This document shows, piece by piece, positions 37,014-47,100 of a DNA stretch of 64,000 bases. The notes beneath the pieces are model-generated. The model was given only the letters and a program-made list of their open reading frames with translations. It did no database searches and was not told the DNA's origin. The DNA lies in the NCBI GenBank assembly GCA_029561455.1, contig JAKQIY010000057.1, positions 168,360 through 232,359 of the forward strand, given 5' to 3'. Origin of the DNA: a bacterium (lineage in GTDB: Bacteria > Zhuqueibacterota > Zhuqueibacteria > Residuimicrobiales > Krinioviventaceae). The position numbers and the translations under genes are program-made. Positions within the stretch are counted from its first letter, which is position 1. Each line of letters begins with the position of its first letter.

Positions 37014-38699
37014 ATGAAAAAATCTTATGTTCTACATATCATGATAGCGCTAATTATCGCCTGTGGTTGGTTTTCCTGCACCAAAAAAATGGTTACTGAA
37101 CCACCGCTGGCCATGACTGTAAAAACCAATATCCCCTTGTCAAACAACGCGGGCGACCCAACGGTATACGATTCTGTACAATCCCTGACCTTAGAATTCA
37201 GCGCGCCGGTTATAGCAAATACTCTGGCCGGCAATATCAAGCTCTTTAAAGTAACTGTTGACGGAGAACTGGAAGAACCTGCCGAGTTAGTAACCAACGC
37301 GCAGACTCCCGCGCTCGTGCAAGTCTTAAAAAAGGACGGAACCCAATTTAGCGAAGGCGATGAGTATAAAATAGCTATAAATCGCAATGTCAAATCGACA
37401 ACCGGAACCTCCATGGAAAATGATTTTACCGGCTATTTCGCAATCAATTATACATTTACACTGGGCAGCGCCGGCATTGCGGCGCTTGACCAGCAACGTT
37501 CGCTAATCATCTGCATCAGCGATATACATCTGGGCGTTAGCGATGTATTCGCCGAGATTAAGACCAATCGCGATGCGCTGGCATTGTTCCTCAACCAAAT
37601 CAGAACTGCGCCGAACGTCAGGGAACTCGTTATCGCCGGCGATCTGATCGATGAATGGTTTATCCCCGCAACTGAGGACGCCCTTTGCGGTTATGCGACG
37701 CAGCGGGAATTTGTGCAGGCAATCGCCGCGAACAATAAATCTGTAATCGACGCTTTCAACAATATCATTCAGGACGGCAAGATTAAAGTTACTTATGTCC
37801 CCGGCAATCATGATCTGTTGATTACAGCAGAAGATATTGCCGGTATTTTTCCCGGCATAAACCAGGCGCGGGATGCCATGCAGGGCCTGGGCGCGTATTC
37901 GCCCGACACGCCGGCCGGGATTGTTTTTGAACACGGGCACCGCTATAATTTTTTCTGCGCCCCCGATCCGATTTCGAACCAAGCCATTGCCCCCGGCTCC
38001 ATTCTGCCGCCGGGATACTTTTTCACCAGGATTGCGGTACAATCTGTTATGGAAGGGCATCCGCAAGCCGGCGGCGTAATGCCAACGGTTACCGCGAATA
38101 GCTTGGGCGAAAGTCAAACCCTCGCCTTTTACTACTGGAGTATCTGGAAACAACTAATAACCGATTATCCGGTCAGCGCAAGTTTTGATGAAAAAATAAT
38201 TAAAGCCAATATCGGCGGATTCACCGGGCCGTATTCGATAAACGATCTGCTGCCTTTTCAATTGACTCCGGGCGGGTTTATCGATGTTAAATTATACAAA
38301 GGAATTCAGGATTCATGGGAGGAACAGCAAACGCTTAATAACGTTGCCGTTAAAATTCCTGCTGAAGAAGCGCTTACCCGGGCAGCCCTGGCCGCAGAGA
38401 CGGACAACCAGGCGGTAGTCCAATACTTTACAAATCCCACCGACAAGCGACTTGTTGTGTTCGGACATTCACATGAAGCCAGAATTATTCCTTCTGTAAA
38501 CAATAAAGGTGAGAAAGCAATTTATGCGAATTCCGGAACCTGGATCGATAAAAACAAATTGCCGACCAGGACTTTTGTCGTAATTACACCGCAGAAAAGT
38601 AATGATTCAGCCCCTGTATTTGTTAATCTTTATCACTATTCCCAAAACGGGGATATAACGAAAATGGACGTTCAGGCGTTGACCGGTTTGAATCAATAA
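37014..38699 (+). CDS. Calcineurin-like metallophosphoesterase lipoprotein with Ig-like domain
   Basis: ATG 37014 follows AAGGAG and gives a lipoprotein signal ending GWFSC (561 residues in all). Residues about 25-155 resemble an SbsA/Big_5 Ig-like domain (VQSLTLEFSAPV, EGDEYKIAINRNVKSTTG). The phosphoesterase core follows with every metal-binding block: SDIHLG (about 169), GDLIDE (about 209), GNHD (about 264), EHGHR, and GHSHEA (about 484). It should hydrolyse a phosphate ester at the cell envelope; the substrate is unknown. No partner gene is obvious: the nearest downstream genes are a toxin-antitoxin pair over 200 bp away. Confidence 0.88.
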   Translation: MKKSYVLHIMIALIIACGWFSCTKKMVTEPPLAMTVKTNIPLSNNAGDPTVYDSVQSLTLEFSAPVIANTLAGNIKLFKVTVDGELEEPAELVTNAQTPALVQVLKKDGTQFSEGDEYKIAINRNVKSTTGTSMENDFTGYFAINYTFTLGSAGIAALDQQRSLIICISDIHLGVSDVFAEIKTNRDALALFLNQIRTAPNVRELVIAGDLIDEWFIPATEDALCGYATQREFVQAIAANNKSVIDAFNNIIQDGKIKVTYVPGNHDLLITAEDIAGIFPGINQARDAMQGLGAYSPDTPAGIVFEHGHRYNFFCAPDPISNQAIAPGSILPPGYFFTRIAVQSVMEGHPQAGGVMPTVTANSLGESQTLAFYYWSIWKQLITDYPVSASFDEKIIKANIGGFTGPYSINDLLPFQLTPGGFIDVKLYKGIQDSWEEQQTLNNVAVKIPAEEALTRAALAAETDNQAVVQYFTNPTDKRLVVFGHSHEARIIPSVNNKGEKAIYANSGTWIDKNKLPTRTFVVITPQKSNDSAPVFVNLYHYSQNGDITKMDVQALTGLNQ

Positions 38700-38718
38700 T
38701 GTACTGCAATTTTAATGA

Positions 38719-38788
38719 GCCACTGATTGACACGGATAAAACACGGATGAAAGTTTTATCCGTGTTCAATCCGTGTACATCCGTGGCC
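38719..38788. repeat. Dispersed near-palindromic repeat, copy 1
   Basis: A 70-bp unit opening GCCACTGATTGACACGGAT and closing ATCCGTGTACATCCGTGGC, so the ends are near reverse complements. Inside, ACACGGATAAAAC (38730-38742) and GTTTTATCCGTGT (38753-38765) form a perfect 13-bp stem. Related units lie at 40725-40794 and 52947-52980. Confidence 0.75.
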
Positions 38789-38929
38789 AAATAAATTTTC
38801 AACTATTCCTCCCTGAAAATCACCAAAATCATCTTGCTTGTTTCTATTAAAATTGTTAAATATTACATGTAATATAAACTGATACCTGGTGTTCCATTGT
38901 TATCATTATTAATAATAAGGAATTACCCT

Positions 38930-39220
38930 ATGAATAGCTCAGAAATCCTTGAAATTTTAAGACAATATAAAAATAAAAATTCTGAAAAATATGGCATTAA
39001 AAATCTTGGTTTATTTGGCTCTTTTGCAAAAAACACATCAAAAGATGATAGTGATGTGGATATTGTCATTGAAACCCGTGAACCCGATATTTTTCAATTG
39101 GTGCATATAAAAGAAGAATTGGAACTACTCCTTAATAGATCGGTGGATTTGGTACGTTACAGGAAAACAATGAATCCCTATTTAAAAAAACATATTGAAA
39201 AGGATGCTCAATATGTATGA
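38930..39220 (+). CDS. mntA: MntA-type minimal nucleotidyltransferase antitoxin
   Basis: ATG 38930 follows AAGG and gives 96 residues. The GS-x10-DxD signature is exact: G30-S31, then D42-V-D44 (GLFGSFAKNTSKDDSDVD). This is the minimal nucleotidyltransferase that adds AMP units to the partner HEPN toxin and so neutralises it. It overlaps the toxin gene by 8 bp. Known pairs of this kind act in stress or phage defence. Confidence 0.9.
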   Translation: MNSSEILEILRQYKNKNSEKYGIKNLGLFGSFAKNTSKDDSDVDIVIETREPDIFQLVHIKEELELLLNRSVDLVRYRKTMNPYLKKHIEKDAQYV

Positions 39221-39587
39221 TAAAGAGTTGGTTCGGGATATTTTAGCGCAAATATTAGAGGCGACTCAAAAAATAAGTCAACGCTTTCAACCAATAAAAA
39301 AGGTCAGTGATTTTACTGATTCGCCTGCAGGAATGGAAAAATTGGATTCAATTTGTATGTTATTAATCGCAATTGGAGAAAGTTTAAAAAATATTGATAA
39401 AATCACAAACAACTCCCTTCTAATACAGTATCCGGGAATTGATTGGAAAGGCGTCAAGGGGCTACGTGATATAATTACACATCAATATTTTGATATAGAT
39501 GCAGAGGAAATTTTTAGGGTTTGTGAGAAATACATACCACCCCTTTCAAAAACAATTGAAAAAATTATTTCAGACTTGAGTCAATAA
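39213..39587 (+). CDS. hepT: HepT-type HEPN ribonuclease toxin
   Basis: A 124-residue DUF86/HEPN protein. ATG 39213, inside the 3' end of mntA, follows AAAAGGA; an upstream in-frame ATG would add only six residues. The toxin motif is R85-D-I-I-T-H90-Q-Y92, an R-x4-H-x-Y signature in which the tyrosine is the residue AMPylated by MntA in characterised systems. The helical ICMLLIAIGESLKNIDK segment is typical of the family. It is expected to cut RNA when free of the antitoxin. Confidence 0.9.
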   Translation: MYDKELVRDILAQILEATQKISQRFQPIKKVSDFTDSPAGMEKLDSICMLLIAIGESLKNIDKITNNSLLIQYPGIDWKGVKGLRDIITHQYFDIDAEEIFRVCEKYIPPLSKTIEKIISDLSQ

Positions 39588-39650
39588 TATAATATTGCTC
39601 TTTCTATTAACGAAATTTTCAAGATATCATAAATTAAGGATTCTATAATC

Positions 39651-40619
39651 ATGCCTTCCTCCCCTTTGTATCCACTTTACACGCAGGGACAACTTCATCC
39701 CCAGTCGGAATCCATACTCCGGCAGATCGAACAGAGCCATACCGCGCCGATGGCCTCGCTCACACCACAACAGGCGCGGGACAGCTTTGCCGATCCCGCC
39801 TGGCTGGGTACGCCGGTTGCCGAGGTCGATATGCAAGAAAGGATAATCCCCGGTCCCGCCGGCGACCTGCCGGTGCGTATCTACACCCCGCCGGGCAGGC
39901 AGCCGTTTCCGGTGTTGGTGTATTTTCACGGCGGCGGTTTTGTCACCGGCACACTGCAAAATTATCATGCCTTTTGCACCTTCCTGGCAAGCGGCGCATC
40001 CTGCATTGTCGTATCGGTCGGTTACCGCCTGGCGCCGGAACACAAGCATCCCGCCGCAGTTGAGGATGCCCTGGTTGCGTTGCAATGGGCAGCTGCCAAT
40101 GCGCATACCTTTCAGGGCGATCCCTTTCGGCTGGCGGTAGCGGGCGACAGCGCCGGCGCCAACCTGGCGGCGGTGTGCGCCATAACTGCCCGTGACCAGG
40201 GCTTTCCGGCGCTAACATTCCAGGCGCTGATCTGTCCCTGGCTGGATTCAACAGAATTCAATAGCAAATCATATCATTATTTCGGCAACGGCTTGTGGTT
40301 GTCCACCGCCAGCATGATCTGGTACCGCGATCACTATTTGCAAAGCCCGGAACAAGCGTTCAGCCGGCAGGTTTCGCCGCTCCTGGTTGAAGATTTAAGC
40401 GATTTGCCGCCGGCGTTGGTCATTACCGCCGAGTTTGATGTGCTGCGCGATGAAGGAGAAACTTTTGCCGACCGCTTACAACTTGCCGGGACGCCGGTAC
40501 AATGCATCCGCTATGACGGTATGCTGCACGATTTCGTGACGTTGCCCGGAGCATTCCCCCGCGCTTATGACGCTATAGCGGAAATATGCGCTTCTCTGAA
40601 AAGGGCATTGCAGGTATAA
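39651..40619 (+). CDS. Alpha/beta hydrolase, hormone-sensitive-lipase (acetyl-hydrolase) family
   Basis: A 322-residue cytoplasmic esterase. HGGG (about 95-98, YFHGGGFVTG) forms the oxyanion hole, GDSAG (about 164-168) holds the catalytic serine, and the acid and histidine fall in AEFDVLRDEG and GMLHDF. The SVGYRLAPEHKHPAAVEDA segment is the standard HSL-family signature. It lies 63 bp after hepT but differs in composition (GC-rich versus AT-rich), so co-regulation with the toxin pair is doubtful. Likely substrates are short-chain esters. Confidence 0.92.
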   Translation: MPSSPLYPLYTQGQLHPQSESILRQIEQSHTAPMASLTPQQARDSFADPAWLGTPVAEVDMQERIIPGPAGDLPVRIYTPPGRQPFPVLVYFHGGGFVTGTLQNYHAFCTFLASGASCIVVSVGYRLAPEHKHPAAVEDALVALQWAAANAHTFQGDPFRLAVAGDSAGANLAAVCAITARDQGFPALTFQALICPWLDSTEFNSKSYHYFGNGLWLSTASMIWYRDHYLQSPEQAFSRQVSPLLVEDLSDLPPALVITAEFDVLRDEGETFADRLQLAGTPVQCIRYDGMLHDFVTLPGAFPRAYDAIAEICASLKRALQV

Positions 40620-40632
40620 CACACTATTAGAG

Positions 40633-40658
40633 CGCGCCGGGATTCATATCCCGGTGCG
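40633..40658 (+). terminator. Stem-loop after the hydrolase gene
   Basis: CGCGCCGGGAT (40633-40643) pairs with ATCCCGGTGCG (40648-40658), 11 bp with one G-T pair and a 4-nt loop. The T-run comes only after 18 bases, so termination is plausible but not certain. Confidence 0.5.
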
Positions 40659-40724
40659 GGAAATAAAACAGGTTTTTCAACCTTTTTCCCGATAAAAGTA
40701 TTTTAACCGGGGTAAAAGTAATGT

Positions 40725-40794
40725 GCCACTGAATGACGCAGATAAAACAAGGTAGGAGACTCTTGTCCATGTTCAATCCGTGTGAATCCCCGGC
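40725..40794. repeat. Dispersed near-palindromic repeat, copy 2 (decayed)
   Basis: GCCACTGAATGACGCAGAT through GTTCAATCCGTGTGAATC to CCCCGGC aligns over 70 bp with copy 1 at 38719-38788, with the internal stem partly destroyed. Confidence 0.65.
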
Positions 40795-40994
40795 TCTAAA
40801 TCACAAACCCCGATTCAGCAAAATTACAAAAACTTGTTGCTAATTGCGAAAAAAATTGTTATATATAAGCAATCGGATCAGCTTCGATACAAAGAATCCG
40901 GAACGGGCGACCTGTTTCCAGGTGTTAATATATACAGGGCATGTGTATATGTTGACTATTTATGCAATAACAAACTTTATAAAGGGGTACCACC

Positions 40995-43900
40995 ATGTAC
41001 ATACACAGTTCGTTCATGTTCATGTTTATAACGGCTTTATTCTGTCAATTTGCTAACGCCCAACAATGGCAGCTTACCAATCCCACCGATGGCGCGCCGG
41101 GATTTACACCCGGTTATGGCGAAAACATACATGTAGGCGGCGAAAACGATCCCGGCTTACGGCTCACCCGCACTGCCACAGCGGTAAGGCCGACGGTGGT
41201 AATATCAGATACAAATTATACAGCACAAAGAGAAAAGGATTTTCCATTAATTGCACAAGCAAACAATGGGGAGGCTATTGCTTTTTGGATCAACAGAGAT
41301 AATCGTATTAATCCCCAATGGAGAGCGCGTAAAATCAATATCAGTGGTTCACCTCAGGGAGAAGAATTTATATTACCGGAAATACCCGCCGACCAATCAA
41401 GGTGGATTGATACACATTGGGACATTGCCAGCAATGGTGAGCAAATTGTTTTTGTTTGGCAATATCTTGGAGATATCTTTTATCAACTCTATAATTTCAA
41501 CGGTATTCCACTAACTACAGTAAAACAAGCCAACCAGGATACTACAATAATGGTACCGGGGCATGGTAACTGGAACCCTTCAACAAATTACCCATCTGTG
41601 TCTATATTAAATGATAACACCTTTGTTATTGCCTGGCAGGACGCACGTCAGGCTGAATTGATCCCTACTGATTATGGTGGAGAACTTACCAGAGATATTG
41701 GTGAAATTTATGCCCGGCGTTTTAGCGGCTCAGGAGACCCAATAGGTGATAATTTCCTGGTAAACCAGGATTCGTTTCCCTGGGTACAAACTTTACCGAC
41801 CATTTGTTTGAATGATTCCGGAACTATTTTTTGTTGCTGGATTGAACGAGATACTACTGCTACTCCATATTATCCTGATATAGTAAGAGGGCGTTTTGTT
41901 GGTAAAAATTTTTCCCGTGATTTTGAGGCTAGTGGCTACGACCATTACTATACAAAACCTGTAGTTGCTTCATCATCTACCGGATTTGCTGCGCTATGGC
42001 AACAGGATAACAATTTATATGTACAAGCAATGAATCACATGGGAGAACCTTTGTGGTCTCCAGTTAAAGTTCATAATTCCAGAGTAGCAAACTATACATT
42101 AAAGACCCTTGATAATCAACAGTATGCCATTTTCTGGAATAAAGACAATTCTTATATAATTCAGGCATGCCTTTTAAATCCAGGTGATGGCAGCTTGGGC
42201 GATATACAAACTTTTAATAATGGGGAATCCTTTATTACTAAAATGGCGGCCGGTAATAAAGGAACAACCCTAGTTTTTTTAAACGACAATAGTAAATTAG
42301 TAAATTCTGTAACATTAAATAATAATTTAGAACCCCAACAGACGATTGAGCGACTGAATACGGATTGTGGCGGCGCGGAACATAAAGAACCGGATTGTGT
42401 ACAGTTAACAAATGGTAATTATATAGCAGTATGGCTTGATACCCGCAACAGTGTTCTCTCGATTTACGGCCAAATTTTTGATCAGAATGGAGATAAAATT
42501 GGAAGTAATTTTGCAATTTATACACCGGCAGAACATTATGGCGACCAAATCGTTACTATTGTCGCTCACCCACAGGATGGCGCCATTGTCGCTTATAAAA
42601 GTCAAGCTGTATATAAGGGAGATAATGGAGCCTGGCTGCAGCGGATAACATCTGATGGCGAGCTTGAAGGTCCAAGTACCAATATCGTTATTACCAATGA
42701 GATTGTTAATGATGTTAAAATCGCTTTTCTGCCTGATGATCTAAATACATTATTAGCTACCTGGGTCCAAAATAAAATTCTGTATGGAAAGTTATTCGAT
42801 AGTGATCTCAATTCGCTGAGCGAAAGACATATATTAAATTCCCCATCGAAAGATTATAATCTTTACGCTGACAATAAAAATCGTTTTTGGATTTTGGGAA
42901 AAGATGAAAATAATTATAATATATATCTAAGCGGCTTTAATAACAATTTAGATCAATTTTGGGGACCGGAACAACTTAATGATTCAACAATAGAATCGAC
43001 TCCATCTTTCAGCCCACAGCTTGCCATTCTGCCAAATGGAAGAATGCTAACTATATGGGCATATACTGAGGGTTACTCGACCCGAATTGATGATGTTATT
43101 GGGCAATTAGTTAATGACAATGGTTTGAAAATCGGAAATAATTTTAGAGTTAGCAGTTGGTTAATAAAAAATAAAAAAAGATATGATATTAATGGGTATC
43201 ATTGCCTGGCTAATGATTCATTATTTGTAATCAGTTGGAATACAAGCGCATATTTAGCTAAAGAAGAAATTGGACTGGTCTGGCTCAATCAAAATGGTAA
43301 ACTGGAAAAACCAGCTATTAACATTACAAATATTAATTTTTTAAATCATCATTTTCTATTTCCGCTTTTTAATAACAGTTTGTTATTCCTTCACGAAACA
43401 AAAGAGTCTCCAAATCCAATAGATATTGCGGTAGATATCTTTGAACCTTCGTTTATGAACACCAGTGGTTGGTATAACTCTCCAATTTTTCATAATACTG
43501 ATTCACTCATTTGGAAAAAACTTACCTGGATAGCTAACTCATCAGAAAATGCAAAAGAAAAAGTTTTCTTTAGGTGCAAAGATTATATTATTAATGATCA
43601 AAATGAAGAAATCCCCTGGCAACAAATCGTAAACGGCCAAACCGAAAATTTACCCGCCGGAAAGCGGGCACAATGGCGGGTGGAACTCACCGGCACGGAA
43701 AGTGTTTCGCCAATTGTTTATGATTTGATCGGCGAGTATGAAAGGAAAACCGGCATCGAAAAAACTACCGATGCCGTACCCTATTCTTACAGGCTGGATC
43801 CGGTCTATCCGAATCCAGCCAACAGCCGGGTGACGATTGCCTATGAACTGGCGGCCCCGGCGAAAACGACCATTGCTATTTATAACATTCTCGGCCAGCG

Positions 43901-44060
43901 TATCAATCAATGGCAACTGACACAGCAACCGGCGGGACGCCATACATGGCATTGGAACGGCGAGACTGGTCTGGGCGCCAGGGCAGCCAGCGGTCTCTAT
44001 TTCATTACCCTGGAAGCGAATTCCTTTCGCGCCACCCGGAAAGTTGTGCTGATGCAGTAA
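40995..44060 (+). CDS. Large secreted protein with C-terminal sorting domain, tandem paralogue 1
   Basis: A 1021-residue exported protein with AAAGGGG before ATG 40995. A signal peptide ends FANAQ. A conserved segment follows (WQLTNPTDGAPGFTPGYGEN, then NDPGLRLTRTATAVRPT). The middle 750 residues are divergent and contain recurring blade-like units of the form GNYIAVWLDTRN, IYGQIFDQNGDKIGSNF, as in secreted beta-propellers. The last 140 residues, from PWQQIVNGQTENLPAGKRAQ through YPNPANSRVTIAY to RKVVLMQ, are nearly identical in the three paralogues and form a FlgD-like/type IX sorting domain (YPNPAN variant). No catalytic site is seen; adhesion or surface binding is a guess. Confidence 0.82.
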   Translation: MYIHSSFMFMFITALFCQFANAQQWQLTNPTDGAPGFTPGYGENIHVGGENDPGLRLTRTATAVRPTVVISDTNYTAQREKDFPLIAQANNGEAIAFWINRDNRINPQWRARKINISGSPQGEEFILPEIPADQSRWIDTHWDIASNGEQIVFVWQYLGDIFYQLYNFNGIPLTTVKQANQDTTIMVPGHGNWNPSTNYPSVSILNDNTFVIAWQDARQAELIPTDYGGELTRDIGEIYARRFSGSGDPIGDNFLVNQDSFPWVQTLPTICLNDSGTIFCCWIERDTTATPYYPDIVRGRFVGKNFSRDFEASGYDHYYTKPVVASSSTGFAALWQQDNNLYVQAMNHMGEPLWSPVKVHNSRVANYTLKTLDNQQYAIFWNKDNSYIIQACLLNPGDGSLGDIQTFNNGESFITKMAAGNKGTTLVFLNDNSKLVNSVTLNNNLEPQQTIERLNTDCGGAEHKEPDCVQLTNGNYIAVWLDTRNSVLSIYGQIFDQNGDKIGSNFAIYTPAEHYGDQIVTIVAHPQDGAIVAYKSQAVYKGDNGAWLQRITSDGELEGPSTNIVITNEIVNDVKIAFLPDDLNTLLATWVQNKILYGKLFDSDLNSLSERHILNSPSKDYNLYADNKNRFWILGKDENNYNIYLSGFNNNLDQFWGPEQLNDSTIESTPSFSPQLAILPNGRMLTIWAYTEGYSTRIDDVIGQLVNDNGLKIGNNFRVSSWLIKNKKRYDINGYHCLANDSLFVISWNTSAYLAKEEIGLVWLNQNGKLEKPAINITNINFLNHHFLFPLFNNSLLFLHETKESPNPIDIAVDIFEPSFMNTSGWYNSPIFHNTDSLIWKKLTWIANSSENAKEKVFFRCKDYIINDQNEEIPWQQIVNGQTENLPAGKRAQWRVELTGTESVSPIVYDLIGEYERKTGIEKTTDAVPYSYRLDPVYPNPANSRVTIAYELAAPAKTTIAIYNILGQRINQWQLTQQPAGRHTWHWNGETGLGARAASGLYFITLEANSFRATRKVVLMQ

Positions 44061-44127
44061 GTATTGTGAATTTGGTAAAAATATGCCGGATCATAAGGCA
44101 GACAAAAGGATAATAAAGGGGTACACT
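44061..44127. repeat. Duplicated intergenic spacer, copy 1
   Basis: The 67 bp from GTATTGTGAATTTGG to AATAAAGGGGTACACT between paralogues 1 and 2 recur base for base at 47209-47275 between paralogues 2 and 3, showing that the duplicated unit includes the spacer. Confidence 0.85.
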
Positions 44128-47100
44128 ATGAATGTACATCGGTTTTGTTTGTTCATTTTAAGTTTCCTGTTTGCATTACAGAATTGTAACGCGCAAACAT
44201 GGCAGCTTTCTAATCCCACCGACGGCGCGCCGGGATTCATGCCGGGGTATGGGGAAAATATCTATGTCAGCGGCGAAAACGATCCCGGCCTGCGGCTTAC
44301 CCGCACCGCCACAGCGGTAAGGCCGACGGTGGTGCTTTCCGATACGACTTATCCGGGACAAAGTAAAAAAAATTCTCCTGTTATTGTAAAAGCAAATGAT
44401 GGAAGCTCGCTTGTAATATGGTATAACACAAAATACAATAATAATCTTCATTGGTGGGCGCAAAAGATTGATGCCAATGGTAAGCCGCAAGGTGACAATA
44501 TACTTTTACCTGATATTATGGCGCAACATTCATGGCGCGAAGATAAAACATGGTCGGTTGCAAGCAATGGTGAACAAATTGTATTTGTCTGGGAAAGTGG
44601 TGAAGATATTGTTTATCAACTTTATAATTGTAATGGTTTTCCATTAACCGCAATGAAACAAGCCAACCAGGATACAATTCTGAATGTCCCTGGTTATGGT
44701 GACTGGGAACCAGGTGCTTTTAACCCAACAGTTAATATGCTCAACAATGGCAGTTTTATTATAGCCTGGCAGGATGAAAGAAACGCTGAATTAATATTCG
44801 ATTATGATTATAGGTACATGGGGCGTGATACTGGTGAAATTTATGCTCGTTGTTTTGATGCTACCGGAGAGCCGCAAGATAACAACTTTCTGCTAAACCA
44901 GGATTCGTTCCCCTGGGTGCAATCCTTTCCGGCAATCTGTATGAATGACTCTGGGACAATCTTTTGCTGCTGGATAGAAAACGATACGACTAGGAAAAAA
45001 ATAACACCGGATCTAGTGCGCGGACGTATCATAGGCAAGAATTTTTCCAAGGATTTTGTGGCAAATGGTTTTAATCATTCCTATTCCCATCCTGTTGTTG
45101 CTTCATCGTCGACCGGTTTTGCAGCGCTCTGGCAAGAGGATGATGAATCTTTATTTGTACAGGCAATTGATAATAACGGACAAAACGTGGGGATTCCGAA
45201 AAAAGTATTCAATACCGAGGTTTTAAATTACAACATAAGAACATTGGAAAATCATCAATATGTAATTATATGGAACAAAAAAGATTCTCCGATAATACAG
45301 GGATGTATATTTAATCCGGCCGATGGAACGTTAAGAAACATACAAAACTTTATAGTTGAAGAATCTATCGTAACAGAAATGATGATGGATAATAAAGGTA
45401 CTGCTATTGCCTATTTAAGCGAAAACAATTCATCAGTGAATGCTGTATTATTGAATGATAATATGGAACCACAACATCTTGTTAAACGGCTTAATTCGGA
45501 TAAAGGAGGCGCCGAACATAAAAAACCGGTTGGAGTAAAGTTAACAAACGGCAAATACCTAACTGCATGGCTCGATGCCCGGAGCGGGGTAACTCAGATT
45601 TTTGGTCAATTTTTTGATGCAGCCGGTGAAATGACAGGTGGCAATTTTCCTATTGCGACACTTGATGATTTTTATTGGGATGATGAACAATCATTTACTC
45701 TCGTGGCGCATCCACAAGAAGGTGCCATAATCATGTATAAAGGTCGAACGAACAATGGTGCATCACACTCTGCATTAATGCAATATATTTCCTCTGAGGG
45801 AGAACTTCAACCAGCCATACAAATTAATGAAACAAAAAATGATTATAGTAGATTTTTAAAAATAAACATAATGCCGACATATCCATTTACAATCCTGGCT
45901 TCCTGGAGTCAAAATGGTATGTTGTATGGGAAACTATATAATAGTGATCTGAATGAATTAAGTAATGCACAAGCATTAAAAGATATCTCTTATTATTATT
46001 ATTACAATACTTTTACTGATCCGGATAATCGCTTCTGGCTTATAGGAATTGATTACATTACTTATGACGAGTCTCTGTATGGTTTCGATAGTAATTTACA
46101 TCAAATTTTCGGACCAACGCAGTTTATTGATTCTACCAATACAAATAGTTCTTATGGTATTCCGCAATTGGTCATTCTTACAAACGGTAAAATGCTTGCA
46201 GTCTGGTTACAACGAAGCAGTTGGAAATCTTCAGAGGTTATCTGTGGGCAACTATTTGATAACAAAGGTATTAAAATAGGCAATAATTTTAATATAAGCA
46301 ACAGGTTAGTAAAGAATGCTATTAATAAATCTATAATTGGTTATAATTGCACTGCTACTGATTCATTATTTGTTATCAGTTGGAGCGCAGGCGTACATTC
46401 TACAGTTGCTGATGAAATCGGTATTGTCTGGCTTGATCAAAATGGTAAAATGGTCAATTCCGCCACCTGTCAAACAAATATTAACTTTTTTACAAATCAC
46501 TTATTTTTTCCTTTGAATAATAACCGATTGTTGTTTATTCATGAAGCAATAAAGGCTCCAAACCCCATAGATATTGCTGTTGATATTTTTGAATCTTCCA
46601 TCATGAATACCAACGGTTGGTACAACTCGCCGGTTTTTTTAAATGAAGATACACTGACCTGGAAAAAGCTCTCCTGGTTGGATGATGCGCCCGAAAATAC
46701 ATCAGTAAAGGTATTTTTTCGCTGCAAGGATAATTTATGGAATGAGGATGATAAATATATCCCCTGGCAGCAAATTGAAAACGGCCAAACCGAAAACTTA
46801 CCGGCCGGAAAGCGGGCGCAATGGCGGGTGGAACTCACCGGCACGGAAAGTGTTTCGCCAATTGTTTATGATTTGATCGGCGAGTATGAAAGAAAAACCG
46901 GCATAGCACAAGCAACCGACAACATACCCTATAAGTATAAACTGGACCCGGCATATCCGAATCCCGCCAACAGCCAGATAACTATTGCTTATGAACTGGC
47001 GGCCCCGGCGAAAGCGACCATTACCATATACAACATTCTCGGCCAGCGCATCAATCAATGGCAATTGGCGCAGCAACCGGCGGGACGCCATACATGGCAT

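Larger units (their letters stand above)
40620..40994. other. Intergenic region with a hairpin and a dispersed repeat
   Basis: 375 bp holding a stem-loop (40633-40658) just after the hydrolase stop and a decayed copy of the GCCAC repeat (40725-40794). Short plus-strand frames here lack ribosome-binding sites. The remainder is AT-rich leader of the first tandem paralogue. Confidence 0.6.

Noticed and set aside
37503..38153. 216-codon minus-strand open frame
   Set aside because: Antisense shadow of the metallophosphoesterase, whose motifs are intact.
40834..41031. Short plus-strand frames upstream of the first tandem paralogue
   Set aside because: They overlap the true start at 40995 in other frames and have no ribosome-binding site.
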